Source of the DNA: Gemmatimonadota bacterium
Lineage (GTDB): Bacteria > Gemmatimonadota > Gemmatimonadetes > Gemmatimonadales > Gemmatimonadaceae
Length of the DNA stretch: 57,434 bases
Direction of reading: 5' to 3'
Assembly: GCA_031127085.1 (NCBI GenBank)
Contig: JARIEY010000003.1
Location: 1 to 57,434 of the forward strand
Shown here: piece after piece, positions 1 to 9,373 of the stretch
Numbering within the stretch: position 1 is the stretch's first letter
How the letters are laid out: every line of letters begins with the position of its first letter
The notes under the pieces: model-generated
What the model was told of the DNA's origin: nothing
Seen by the model: only the letters and a program-made list of their open reading frames with translations
Database searches by the model: none
Program-made: the position numbers and the translations under genes

Positions 1-84
1 CCTCCCCCACCAAACGCTGGGCTGGTTGCCCTTCGGCCTCCCGGTCCGGAAATTTGGGTCTTCCCCTCTCACAATCGGTGTCTC

Positions 85-2745
85 GTGCTGCAATTCCTGG
101 CCGCGTTGCTCGCCGCAGCACCCCTCGCGGGTTCTCCCGCCGACACGGGCCACATGGGCCGCGGCGTCTCGCGAGACCTCGCCGTGGAGCGCGCGCGGAC
201 GATCCGCGACGTCGCCTACGACCTCGCGCTCGATGTCACTGCGCGCGACAGTGCCATCGGCCGAGTGACCGTGGGCTTCCAGCGCCGCGGCTCGGGTGAT
301 GTCATTCTGGACTTTCGTGGACGTCGGCTGGGCGCACTGCGCGTCAACGGCACGCCCGTCGCCACTCCCGTCTTCAACGGGGCGCACCTGCGACTCCCGG
401 CAGCGATGCTCCGAACCGGCCTGAACAGCGCAACCATCGACTTTGTCGCCGACATCGCCCCGGCTGGTACGTCGATCATCCGGACGTCCGATCGCACCGA
501 TGGCAGTGACTACTTGTACACACTGCTCGTGCCGGCCGACGCCAATCAGCTCTTCCCCTGCTTCGATCAACCGGACCTCAAGGCGCGCGTCACCCTGACC
601 CTGCGCGCCAAGTCGGCCTGGACCGCCATCGGCAACGGCGCGCTCGTACGCAGTGACACCGTCTCCGGAGCGCTCGTCCACCATTTCGCCGAGACGCAAC
701 CGCTCAGCACCTACCTCATCGCCTTTGCTGCGGGGCCGTGGCATCGCGCCTCTTCCACCGTGGACGGCCGCACCATCAGCGTGCTGGTGCGTGCGTCACG
801 TGCCAGCGAAGCCGATCTCGATACGCTGCTCGCACTCAACCACCGCGCGCTGGGATGGATGGAACGCTACTTCGCGCGGCCCTACCCGTACCAGAAGTTC
901 GACTTCGTGCTCGCGCCGGCCTTTCCGTTCGGTGGGATGGAGCACCCGGGCGCGATCTTCTACAACGAGGACCGTTTCATCTTCCGCGAGCGCCCCACGG
1001 TGCCGCGCGTCCTCGGCCGTTACAACACCATTCTGCACGAAGTCGCCCATCAGTGGTTCGGCGACCTCGTGACGATGAAGTGGTTCGACGACCTCTGGCT
1101 CAAGGAAGGGTTCGCCACGTATATGGCGGCCAAGGCGCTCAACGAGCTCGATCCCGCCAGCCAGGCGTGGAAGACGTTCTATCTTGGCAACAAGCCCACG
1201 GCGTATGGCGTCGACCAGACCACCGGCACCACGCCGCTCTGGCAGCGCCTCGGCAATCTGGACCAGGCGAAGAGCAACTACGGCGCCATTGTCTACAACA
1301 AGGCGCCATCGGTGCTCAAACAGCTCAACTATCTCGTGGGCGACGCCGCCTTCCAGCGTGGCGTGCAGCAGTTTCTCGCCAAGCACGCCTACGCCAACGC
1401 CACGTGGCAGGACTTGCTGGCGGCGATTGGTGGCGCCGCCCAGCGCGACCTGTCGGCGTGGGGGCGGCAGTGGATGCTGCGCCCCGGTATGCCAGAAGTG
1501 GAGACGCGGCTCACGCTGCGCAACGGCCGCATCGAGCGCCTGCAACTTGTGCAACGTCCCGTGCAACCGACCGTGTCGGGGCAGGGAAGCTGGCCGCTCA
1601 AGACCCGCGTCATCGTGGCGCTCGATCCGCTTGCCTGTGACAGCACCTGTCGAGCGAGGCGCGACCGCCAGGGAATGGCCGCCATTCCATCACGCACGTT
1701 TGATGTTGAACTGCGCGGCGCCGTCACCGACGTCCCCGCCGCTCGCGGCCTTCGCGGTGTGCAGTTCGTGTACCCCAACGCCGGCGACTACGGCTATCAA
1801 CTCAGCGTGCTCGATTCACTCAGCCGCCGCCAGCTGCTCGGCGGAGCGCTCACCACGGTGGACGACCCGCTGCTGCGCGCCATGCTCTGGGGCACGCTGT
1901 GGGACGAAGTGCGCGCCGCACGCCTGCATCCCGCACGGTTCGTTGCACTCGTCGTACGTGAACTCTCGCACGAGACGGACGAGCAGATCGTCCCCAGTCA
2001 GCTCAACCGACTGAGCCGCGCGATGAATGCGTATCTGGTCGCCGATGCGCGCGACTCGCTGCAAACGGCCGTTGAGCGCTTCCTCTGGAGCGGCGCGGGA
2101 GACGCCACGCGATCCTACGGCATCCGCCGTGCGTACCTCGACGCGTTCATCAGCGTGTCCCGCTCGAGCGCTGCGCTCGCGCGGCTGCGCGAAGTGCTCG
2201 CCGCCGATTCCGTGGCCGGCGATGTGGTGCGCGACCCGCTGCGGTGGGAGATCGTCACGCATCTGATGACACTCGGCGTCGATGACGCCGCCGTGCGGCT
2301 CGCGGCTCAGGTGGCACGCGACAGCACCCCCGACGGACGACGCCGTGCGTTCACCGTCGGCGCGGCACGCGGGACCGCGGCCACGAAAGCCGAGTATTTC
2401 CGCCGCTACTTCGCCGACTCGACGCTCAATGAAGACTGGGCCAGCGGTTCACTCGGCGCCTTGAACGCAATCGAACATCAGACGCTGACGCGCGCCTACC
2501 TGCGCCCGGCGCTCGATTCATTGCCGTTCATTCAGGCAAACCGCCGCATCTTCTTCCTCGGAGCCTGGCTCGGGGCATTCCTTGGCGGGCAAACGGAAAG
2601 CGAGGCACTCGATGTGGTGCAGCGCTTCCTGCGGGAGCACCCTGCGCTGCCGCTCGACCTGCGACAGAAGGTGCTGCAGAATGCCGACGAGCTGTCACGC
2701 ACCGTGCGGATCAGAGCGCAGTTCGGACGCGTGCTCGAGGAGTGA
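85..2745 (+). CDS. M1 family zinc aminopeptidase
   Basis: Metallopeptidase that removes N-terminal residues from peptides, probably exported. The first 16 or so residues are hydrophobic and signal-like. The exopeptidase motif appears as GGMEH (283-287), a variant of the usual GAMEN. The zinc site HEVAH lies at 318-322, with the third ligand Glu341 in WLKEGFA, which matches HEXXH-X18-E. At 886 residues it has the family's usual length, including a long helical C-terminal part. The start is a GTG at 85 without a strong ribosome binding site, so an earlier start outside the window cannot be excluded. It converges on the zinc-ribbon gene 50 bp downstream. The family call is secure; the substrate is unknown. 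Confidence 0.93.
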   Translation: MLQFLAALLAAAPLAGSPADTGHMGRGVSRDLAVERARTIRDVAYDLALDVTARDSAIGRVTVGFQRRGSGDVILDFRGRRLGALRVNGTPVATPVFNGAHLRLPAAMLRTGLNSATIDFVADIAPAGTSIIRTSDRTDGSDYLYTLLVPADANQLFPCFDQPDLKARVTLTLRAKSAWTAIGNGALVRSDTVSGALVHHFAETQPLSTYLIAFAAGPWHRASSTVDGRTISVLVRASRASEADLDTLLALNHRALGWMERYFARPYPYQKFDFVLAPAFPFGGMEHPGAIFYNEDRFIFRERPTVPRVLGRYNTILHEVAHQWFGDLVTMKWFDDLWLKEGFATYMAAKALNELDPASQAWKTFYLGNKPTAYGVDQTTGTTPLWQRLGNLDQAKSNYGAIVYNKAPSVLKQLNYLVGDAAFQRGVQQFLAKHAYANATWQDLLAAIGGAAQRDLSAWGRQWMLRPGMPEVETRLTLRNGRIERLQLVQRPVQPTVSGQGSWPLKTRVIVALDPLACDSTCRARRDRQGMAAIPSRTFDVELRGAVTDVPAARGLRGVQFVYPNAGDYGYQLSVLDSLSRRQLLGGALTTVDDPLLRAMLWGTLWDEVRAARLHPARFVALVVRELSHETDEQIVPSQLNRLSRAMNAYLVADARDSLQTAVERFLWSGAGDATRSYGIRRAYLDAFISVSRSSAALARLREVLAADSVAGDVVRDPLRWEIVTHLMTLGVDDAAVRLAAQVARDSTPDGRRRAFTVGAARGTAATKAEYFRRYFADSTLNEDWASGSLGALNAIEHQTLTRAYLRPALDSLPFIQANRRIFFLGAWLGAFLGGQTESEALDVVQRFLREHPALPLDLRQKVLQNADELSRTVRIRAQFGRVLEE

Positions 2746-2795
2746 CGGCCACCGGTTCCGCGGGCAGCACACGTCGCTCGCGGAACACCTGGCGG

Positions 2796-3734
2796 TCAGC
2801 GCGGCGGCACCACGGTGAAGAGCCGTGGATCCACCCAGCCGCGATCAACACCGACCCGTATCGGACGCCATCCGTTCTGCGGCGGCCCCAGCCGTACGCG
2901 CTGCGCCGAGTCGACCATACGCAGCACCTCGCTCTCGCGCATCGGCGCTGAGCGTACGCGCACCCACGTTGTGGCCACCGCGTACTCCCACGGCCCCTCA
3001 TCCGACACCGGAACGCTTGGGGGCGGTGCGGGCTTGGGCGGCACCATGGCGGGATCGACCGGCACGCGCAACGGTGTCACTGTTGCCGTCGACGCGCCGA
3101 CGGGCACAGGCGTTCCCGCAGTCGTCACCGCCGGTTTCGCCGCAGCAGGTGGCGCGGCGGTCGGCGCCGTGGACCTCGCCACGGTCGGCGGCGCAGCAGT
3201 CGGTGTCAGTGGTACCGTCGCAGGGGGTGTCGCACGGAGCGTTGCAGACGGCGTCGCAGACGGCGTTGCAGACGGCGTTGCAGACGGCGTTGCAGACGGC
3301 GTTGCAGACGGCGTTGCAGAGATCGAGGGCGACGCGGAGGCGATAGCGCTGTCGGCGGCCGACGCGGACGCGCTGTCTTCCAACGCCGGCGCCTGGGTGT
3401 TCGCTGTCGAATCCGTGGCGATCGGCACCGGCACCGGCCGCGAACGTCCCACTCGCTGCGAAATGAGATACCCGACCGCAACCATCACCGCGATGACGAT
3501 GGCCACCCTGGTGAGCCCGCGCGCGAGACGCGCGCCCGCGGGAGCGGTTGACGTCAGGCAGTTGGGGCAGACCCCGATGGCGACCGGCCGCTGCACGCCG
3601 CAGTTGGGGCAGTTCACCGTTTCGACGCGTTCACCTTTCGGGTCGTACGACACAAAAGGCACCTGGCAACGCGGGCAGCGCGTTGCCCCCACGAGCGCCT
3701 TGGCGCCACACGCGCTGCAGTTGGTGTATGGCAT
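2796..3734 (-). CDS. Double zinc-ribbon, single-pass membrane protein with C-terminal SH3-like domain
   Basis: The N-terminus carries two zinc ribbons with cysteines at 6, 9, 20, 23 and 42, 45, 56, 59. A single transmembrane segment follows at about 77-92. Next is a long Ala/Pro/Thr/Ser linker that includes about seven tandem Ser-Ala-Thr-Pro units. The last 70 residues resemble a bacterial SH3 domain (WVRVRSAP, then GWVDPRLF), a fold that often contacts the cell wall. The inferred topology is ribbons in the cytoplasm and SH3 outside. It sits 5 bp after another small membrane protein gene on the same strand and is probably co-transcribed with it. I do not recognise a named family for the whole protein, and its function is unknown. 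Confidence 0.85.
   Translation of the reverse strand: MPYTNCSACGAKALVGATRCPRCQVPFVSYDPKGERVETVNCPNCGVQRPVAIGVCPNCLTSTAPAGARLARGLTRVAIVIAVMVAVGYLISQRVGRSRPVPVPIATDSTANTQAPALEDSASASAADSAIASASPSISATPSATPSATPSATPSATPSATPSATLRATPPATVPLTPTAAPPTVARSTAPTAAPPAAAKPAVTTAGTPVPVGASTATVTPLRVPVDPAMVPPKPAPPPSVPVSDEGPWEYAVATTWVRVRSAPMRESEVLRMVDSAQRVRLGPPQNGWRPIRVGVDRGWVDPRLFTVVPPR
3241..3320. repeat. 12-bp coding tandem repeat (SATP units)
   Basis: About seven near-identical copies of the 12-bp unit gttgcagacggc lie inside the linker of the zinc-ribbon/SH3 gene. On the coding strand each unit reads Ser-Ala-Thr-Pro. The unit length is a multiple of three, so gain or loss of copies would change linker length without a frameshift. 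One copy differs by a single base (gtc for gtt). Confidence 0.9.
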
Positions 3735-3739
3735 GCGGG

Positions 3740-4177
3740 TTACTTGGTTCCTCGCACACCGTCAACGAAGTACTGCGTTTCACCGAAACAGCTGGTGGGG
3801 ACGCCGCGGTGTTCCTTGTAGTACAGCGTCACCTGACTGCCGGCAGTCTTTTCGATTTCCGCGGCCACCGAGTCACTGCGCACGGAGAAGTTGAAAATTT
3901 GCGGCGCGGTGCCCGGCACCGTCGTCATGGCGAGTTCGCCTTCCCACGTCTTGCACAGCCATCCCTTGTTGGAAAGCTTCTGCACGAACCCGGTCCGCGT
4001 GCCCTCGGAATAGGTGTAGCCAAGGGTCACACCCAACCACAGCGACATGCCAGTCAGCGGCACCAGCACGATGGTGAGCAGCGTGAGCTTTCCCCAGTGG
4101 CGCCGCAGTAAACTGGGGCGGGGCGGGGGAGGCGGGGCGGCCGCCGGGGCGGCAACGCTGGGAGCTTCGTCGGTCAT
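3740..4177 (-). CDS. Small single-pass membrane protein, conserved type
   Basis: 145 residues: a proline-rich cytoplasmic-like start, one membrane segment at about 31-54, and a conserved-looking soluble part starting TYSEGTRTGFVQKLSNKGW. From memory, proteins of this type occur widely in Bacteroidota and are often mislabelled 6-phosphogluconate dehydrogenase; no dehydrogenase fold is present here. The ATG at 4177 is chosen because GAGGA lies about 10 bases upstream. The longer frame starting at 4240 would run across the start of ispG. It probably shares a promoter region with the divergent ispG. Function unknown. Confidence 0.75.
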   Translation of the reverse strand: MTDEAPSVAAPAAAPPPPPRPSLLRRHWGKLTLLTIVLVPLTGMSLWLGVTLGYTYSEGTRTGFVQKLSNKGWLCKTWEGELAMTTVPGTAPQIFNFSVRSDSVAAEIEKTAGSQVTLYYKEHRGVPTSCFGETQYFVDGVRGTK

Positions 4178-4206
4178 AGGACGTGGTTCCTCGACGGGAG
4201 GTCTGA

Positions 4207-5496
<1,290 letters not shown>

Positions 5497-5532
5497 CGGC
5501 AAACGCGGGAAACTCCGAGGGGCGACGTGAAA

Positions 5533-5564
5533 ACGGGGAGGCTGCCAATCGGCAGTCTCCCCGT
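5533..5564. terminator. Hairpin terminator between ispG and the HD gene
   Basis: A 14-bp stem (5533-5546 with 5551-5564, one G:T pair) closes on the tetraloop AATC. It lies 36 bp after the ispG stop and 41 bp after the convergent HD gene's stop, so it could end both transcripts. The short T-run is on the minus-strand side. Confidence 0.8.
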
Positions 5565-5605
5565 GTGGTCATTTGTCGTTGGCGGTGTGTGCGTTGCACA
5601 GGCGG

Positions 5606-6232
5606 TTACCCGCCCGACTGTCCCGCGCCGATGTCGGAATACTGCTCCAGCGCCTCGGCGACCGCTCGGAGTTCGGAGAGAATCTCCCCGGAGAATCCGA
5701 TCTCCTGCAGCCGATTGTGCACCCCACGGTACCAGCGGATCGTCCCTTCCTTGCCTATCGAAAAACGCCCCCACACGGACTCGGGATCCACGGTGCGGCG
5801 CAGGTCGGCGAGAATCGAACTGGCGTTGTGGATCTTGTCGGCAGCGCAAACCCAGCGGGCGGCCTCGTTGGCGTCGGCCAGCCGCTGCAGGTAGTCCGCA
5901 TTGCGCTCCTGCTTATCCATCTCGTTGCCGTCATCGTCGAGCTTGCGGTGCGTCACCATCAGCACCGTATCGAGCGTGTGCGGCCCGAATTTCTCGCCGA
6001 TCCGCTCCTCGAGCATCTCCTGCGTCCAGTTCTCCCGCACGCAGTCTTCCACCACGTCGTGCAGGATGCCGGCGACCACGGTTTCGTCATCTCGACCATA
6101 GCGCGTCAGGATGATCGCCACATTGGCCGGATGCGTGATGTACGGCAGCCGTGTCCCTTTGCGGACCTGACGGTCATGGTGCTTGGCCGCAAAGGCCAGC
6201 GCGTGATTGATGCGGTCGGAGTAGCCGTTCAT
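5606..6232 (-). CDS. HD-domain (p)ppGpp hydrolase-like protein (small alarmone hydrolase type)
   Basis: The 208-residue protein is made of the HD metal-dependent phosphohydrolase domain seen in the N-terminus of RelA/SpoT and in MESH1. YITHPANVA (His34) and GILHDVVEDC (His58-Asp59, Glu62-Asp63) match the metal site, and CAADKIHN matches the family motif near residue 130. No synthetase, TGS or ACT domain is present. The likely role is removal of pyrophosphate from (p)ppGpp, though MESH1-like enzymes can also act on NADPH. The ATG at 6232 is preferred over one 27 codons upstream because the HD fold begins directly after it. It stands alone on its strand. Confidence 0.8.
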   Translation of the reverse strand: MNGYSDRINHALAFAAKHHDRQVRKGTRLPYITHPANVAIILTRYGRDDETVVAGILHDVVEDCVRENWTQEMLEERIGEKFGPHTLDTVLMVTHRKLDDDGNEMDKQERNADYLQRLADANEAARWVCAADKIHNASSILADLRRTVDPESVWGRFSIGKEGTIRWYRGVHNRLQEIGFSGEILSELRAVAEALEQYSDIGAGQSGG

Positions 6233-6803
6233 GGCGTTGGGAGGCCTCGGCGGATGCGTCACCAAAGATACAGAGCGGACAGCCCCCCCGCACGGATCGG
6301 TCAGCGACTTCACCGTAGTACCCCCGCAACTGGCGGAAACGCACGGAGCGCGCCGCGAGCTTCATGAAGACTGTGAACCACGAGGAAATCTTCCCCGACC
6401 TTACCGCACAATGCCGGAGCTACCGACGCCACTCCCGATCTATGAGGCGGGGGTCGCTCCACTCCAACCTCGTGGGACATTTTCAGCCGTTATTGTCTGG
6501 CGCGGGCGCAACGAGATCGGAACCACTGCAGCCCGAGACAACCAGCAACGCGAGTGCGCGCTGAAGTGTGAAACGCATGCGGAGATCCCTCGTGGATCAA
6601 TCGGGAGCCCGTTCGCGCAGTCGCACGAGATGGCCTCTCTCCCGCAGTGATATCGGCACGATGGGGCGGCGGCGTCAGTCCGGAGTCAAGAATGCTGATG
6701 CCTGGCCCGACTTCCACCGAATCGTGCGATAGACGGCGTCATTGGTTTTGGTTGTTTTACGCGCCACAATAGAGCCATTATAGCGATATATACACGACAT
6801 AAA
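6233..6803. other. Intergenic stretch without a recognisable gene
   Basis: About 570 bases between two same-strand genes. Short open frames exist on both strands, but none has a ribosome site, a recognisable motif or clear coding character. The part beyond about 6720 is unusually AT-rich for this chromosome and extends to about 6835, across the stop codon of the next gene. The other end must hold the promoter of the HD gene. I see no tRNA, repeat or mobile element remnant. Confidence 0.6.
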
Positions 6804-8441
6804 TCACGAATTAGCGTCTATTAGCAATATCCCGTGAAACGCAACGCCAGAGGCAAGCAACGATGCCACCAGCCCCTGGAGCGCTGATAAACGCGTCCGT
6901 GCTACACGTACCACCAGGATCGTTGGGGGCTGGGCTGTGGCCGCCGCAATCACCGGCGCGGTCGACGTTGCCGCAGCCACGAGTACGGCAAAGTCGTATT
7001 CGGCGATGAAGGCAGTGAAATCCGCGCACGCCTGCGGATCGCGAATCGACGCATCGGTGTCCTGACGCGGAACGCCAGCGGGGACCACGTCGAGCGCCAT
7101 GCCTTCGCCCGCACCGATAGGACGAGCGACTTCGCGCCACAGTCGAATGCCCGCCAGTGCCTCGCTGAAGCCAGGCTCCTCCCTCCATCCGAAGTAGGAG
7201 GAGGCCGCTGGAGTGCCTGGCGCCGCATCCAGGATGAGTGTCGCATGCTCGTCGGCCGCAGCACTCACCGCGAGGCGCGCAGCGACAGCCGTGGTCACCG
7301 ACGCGTCATCGCCGGTCACGCACACCACGCGATGCCGTGTCCCACTCGCCGTCAGGGCGAGATACACCATTCGGAACGGATCGACGCCGGTCCCTGGCTG
7401 CAACCGGGCACGTCCTTCACGCGGAATCGTGAAACGCGTGGCCGTCGCCAGCACGGGCTGCCCGGTCAGACGCTCCACTTCGCGCGCGTGGGCAATGGTC
7501 GGCGCGCGCGCCTCCGCGACCACCGCCAGTGTGAAGCTGAGTACCATCACCACCACGAAAGCGCTGAATGCCGCCGCCACCGGCGATGAGCCGAGGATGC
7601 GCGCCGCCCGGGCGCGCGCCGCAGAGTCAGCGCGTTGCTGCACTTGGGCGTGCCACAGGCGGGCACTACGCAGCACGCTGTCGGCGCGCACCGCGGCCTC
7701 TCGTACGCTATCGCGGCGGGCACGGGCACGCAGGGTATCGATGGTCAGCGGCGGCGGCGGCGCGGCACCCGCCGAGGCCTCGACGAGTGTCACCTGGCGC
7801 ACGAGCGCGGTACGCCGCACCTGTCCGAGCGCCTGCAGCGCGCTGCCGACCGCGTTCACGCGCTGACTGATCTGCGCAAACTCGCGCTGCGGCGCCGCCA
7901 CGGGATCGAGGGCGCGGCGCGTGCGGTCCAGCAAGTCCAGCGTGTCCATCAGCACGGAAACGCCGGGCACCGCCCGCAAGGCGCGTGTGGCCGCCAACGC
8001 GCGGTACGAAGCGGCGAGCGGCGCCTTGGCCGCGCGATCGAGCGCGCCATCCAGCTGTGCCAGCACCGTCCGCAACGAATCGCGTTGGGCCTGCAAAACC
8101 GGCGTCAGTGTCAGAAGCGCGCCCACCGCCTCGGCCTGGTACTGAAGGACCCGAAGGACCGAGTCTTCGTGCGCCAGGGTCGAGCGGGCTCCCTGCAGCG
8201 CTGTCACCAGTGGCACGGTGTCCCGTGCCGCGGCAAGTATGCGCGCCGTCTCGCGGGGAGTGGCCGCCGCACGATGGGCCAGCGGACCACGCACCAGAGA
8301 GACCGCAGCGAAGACCAGCACAAAGGCGCCAACCGCGTACGGAACAAAGGGCCGCAATCGCCGACTGGCGAGCAGCGCGCGTGCGGCCATCCAGTCGGCA
8401 CGGGAGGCGGGGGGAGGACTCGAGCGAGGCATCCCCGGCAA
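6804..8441 (-). CDS. Wzz/BY-kinase-like polysaccharide co-polymerase with degenerate ATP site
   Basis: 545 residues with two membrane segments (about 32-49 and 288-308). They bracket a long, helix-rich, probably periplasmic region, which is the layout of chain-length determinant/tyrosine-kinase fusions. A DPFRMVYLAL segment (354-363) resembles the conserved link before the kinase domain. The Walker A region reads VTGDDASVTT (375-384): the expected Gly-Lys-Thr is missing. The A' motif survives weakly as LILDAAPG (402-409). No C-terminal tyrosine cluster is present. It probably acts structurally in polysaccharide export or chain-length control, without kinase activity. No polysaccharide genes are adjacent. 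Alternative: a CpsD-like pseudo-ATPase with another role. Confidence 0.7.
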   Translation of the reverse strand: MPGMPRSSPPPASRADWMAARALLASRRLRPFVPYAVGAFVLVFAAVSLVRGPLAHRAAATPRETARILAAARDTVPLVTALQGARSTLAHEDSVLRVLQYQAEAVGALLTLTPVLQAQRDSLRTVLAQLDGALDRAAKAPLAASYRALAATRALRAVPGVSVLMDTLDLLDRTRRALDPVAAPQREFAQISQRVNAVGSALQALGQVRRTALVRQVTLVEASAGAAPPPPLTIDTLRARARRDSVREAAVRADSVLRSARLWHAQVQQRADSAARARAARILGSSPVAAAFSAFVVVMVLSFTLAVVAEARAPTIAHAREVERLTGQPVLATATRFTIPREGRARLQPGTGVDPFRMVYLALTASGTRHRVVCVTGDDASVTTAVAARLAVSAAADEHATLILDAAPGTPAASSYFGWREEPGFSEALAGIRLWREVARPIGAGEGMALDVVPAGVPRQDTDASIRDPQACADFTAFIAEYDFAVLVAAATSTAPVIAAATAQPPTILVVRVARTRLSALQGLVASLLASGVAFHGILLIDANS

Positions 8442-8452
8442 GTTAAGGCGAA

Positions 8453-8483
8453 ACGGGCGCGTCCGGATACCGGACGCGCCCGT
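8453..8483 (-). terminator. Hairpin terminator after the cupredoxin gene
   Basis: A perfect 14-bp stem (8453-8466 with 8470-8483) closes on a 3-base loop between the cupredoxin stop and the co-polymerase start. On the minus strand it is followed by TTCGCCTTAACTT, a weak T-rich tail. It separates the two same-strand genes. Confidence 0.75.
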
Positions 8484-8525
8484 CGTGCTGGCCTTGTAAG
8501 GTCCCGCGGCGCAGGCCGCGGCGAA

Positions 8526-9002
8526 CTACTGGACCGTAACCGTGCCCTTCATGTTCATCGCCAGGTGCGGCGTGCAGTTGAACGGATAGGTGCCGGCCTT
8601 GATGTTGGCGAACGAGATCGTCACCGACTCGCCCGGGTTCATCATCATCTTGCTCGACAGCTCCATCATCTTCTCGGCGCCCATGTTCGCGTCGAGCTGC
8701 GGCTTCACGTCCGCCGGAATGTCGGCCGGGTTGAAGGCCACGTTGTGCGGGCCGCCCGACACGAAGGTGAACTTGATGCCGTCGCCGGCCTTGACCGTGA
8801 TATCCTTGGGCTCAAAGCGATAACCCTTCTCGTCGCCGAGCATCTTCACTTCGTGCGTCGTGCCCGTGATGGCCGCCGCCGTGCCAGCCACAGCCGGAGC
8901 CGCCGCCGGGGCCGCGCTGTCAGCCGCCGGAGCCTTCTCACCGCCGCCGCACGCGCCAAGCACAAAGGCACTCGCCACGAGCGCCGAACCGATGAACCGC
9001 AT
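8526..9002 (-). CDS. Plastocyanin/azurin-like copper lipoprotein
   Basis: A small periplasmic electron carrier or copper-binding protein. The lipobox LGAC (15-18) marks it as a lipoprotein, followed by an Ala/Pro-rich tether. The cupredoxin fold includes GGPHNVAF (first His ligand) and FNCTPHLAMNMKG near the C-terminus, which supplies Cys, His and Met, the full type-1 copper set. Between them is an insert rich in methionine and lysine. GGAGGA six bases upstream supports the ATG at 9002. It appears monocistronic, with a structured 5' leader and its own terminator. The redox partner is not evident nearby. Confidence 0.9.
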   Translation of the reverse strand: MRFIGSALVASAFVLGACGGGEKAPAADSAAPAAAPAVAGTAAAITGTTHEVKMLGDEKGYRFEPKDITVKAGDGIKFTFVSGGPHNVAFNPADIPADVKPQLDANMGAEKMMELSSKMMMNPGESVTISFANIKAGTYPFNCTPHLAMNMKGTVTVQ

Positions 9003-9033
9003 GTCGTTCCTCCGAGCCTTACTTGATGATTGG

Positions 9034-9090
9034 GAAAAAGCAGGGGGCTTCCCCTGAGCCTGAGAAATCTATTGGAGTCCCAGAGCCAAT
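9034..9090 (-). promoter_or_regulatory. Structured 5' leader of the cupredoxin gene
   Basis: Reading the minus strand, a weak ATTGG/CCAAT hairpin (9071-9090) is followed by a 6-bp CAGGGG/CCCCTG hairpin (9041-9056) and then CTTTTTCCC. This resembles a small intrinsic terminator about 40 bases ahead of the cupredoxin start. It may be an attenuator or simply an upstream terminator. The stem is short, so confidence is low. Confidence 0.35.
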
Positions 9091-9182
9091 TGAAGGGTCG
9101 CCTGTTGCAGTGAGCACTAAACGGCGTCTCTGCCGCAAGAGTTCCCGCACCCCCCGTCACCGATGGCGGCGCATCGGTCAAT

Positions 9183-9211
9183 TTGACTCCATCACCGCCA
9201 CCGACTACCCT
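9183..9211 (+). promoter_or_regulatory. Sigma-70-type promoter of the histidine operon
   Basis: TTGACT (9183-9188, five of six to consensus) is followed by a 17-bp spacer and TACCCT (9206-9211, matching the three most conserved -10 positions). The -10 box ends nine bases before the leader-peptide ATG at 9221, so transcription should begin at or just before that ATG. Confidence 0.65.
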
Positions 9212-9220
9212 TCGCGGTCT

Positions 9221-9295
9221 ATGACACTCCGCCGCCACCATCACGTGCATCGCCACGGTCCTACGGGCCGGGGGAGCACGCGCGCGTGCGGCTGA
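9221..9295 (+). CDS. hisL: Histidine operon leader peptide
   Basis: A 24-codon frame, ATG to TGA, beginning MTLRRHHHVHRHG. Residues 6-12 contain five histidines in seven codons. It lies between a good promoter and an intrinsic terminator ahead of hisG, as in classical attenuation, where ribosome stalling at His codons reports low His-tRNA. No Shine-Dalgarno is visible, and the promoter position implies a 5' leader of only a few bases or none. The gene is too short for normal annotation. I named it by position and composition; the sequence is not homologous beyond the His run to the enterobacterial peptide. Confidence 0.8.
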   Translation: MTLRRHHHVHRHGPTGRGSTRACG

Positions 9296-9338
9296 CACAC
9301 TGGATGGCGTAACCACGCCGCCCTGCAGCTGATCCCTC

Positions 9339-9373
9339 GAGCCCGTCGGAATACCGACGGGCTCTTTGTTTTT
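9339..9373 (+). terminator. Attenuator terminator before hisG
   Basis: A perfect 11-bp stem (9339-9349 with 9354-9364) and an AATA loop are followed by TTTGTTTTT. It lies 44 bases after the leader-peptide stop and 41 bases before hisG. Its 5' arm (9341-9349) can instead pair with 9260-9268 (eight pairs, one mismatch), just after the His codons. That gives the alternative antiterminator needed for attenuation. Confidence 0.85.

Noticed and set aside
6490-6717. 75-codon minus-strand frame in the large intergenic gap
   Set aside because: No ribosome site, no motif and atypical composition.
7635-9026. 463-codon open frame on the plus strand opposite the co-polymerase and cupredoxin genes
   Set aside because: It covers two good minus-strand genes, its product is Arg/His/Gly-rich low-complexity sequence without motifs, and it is the usual antisense artefact of high GC.
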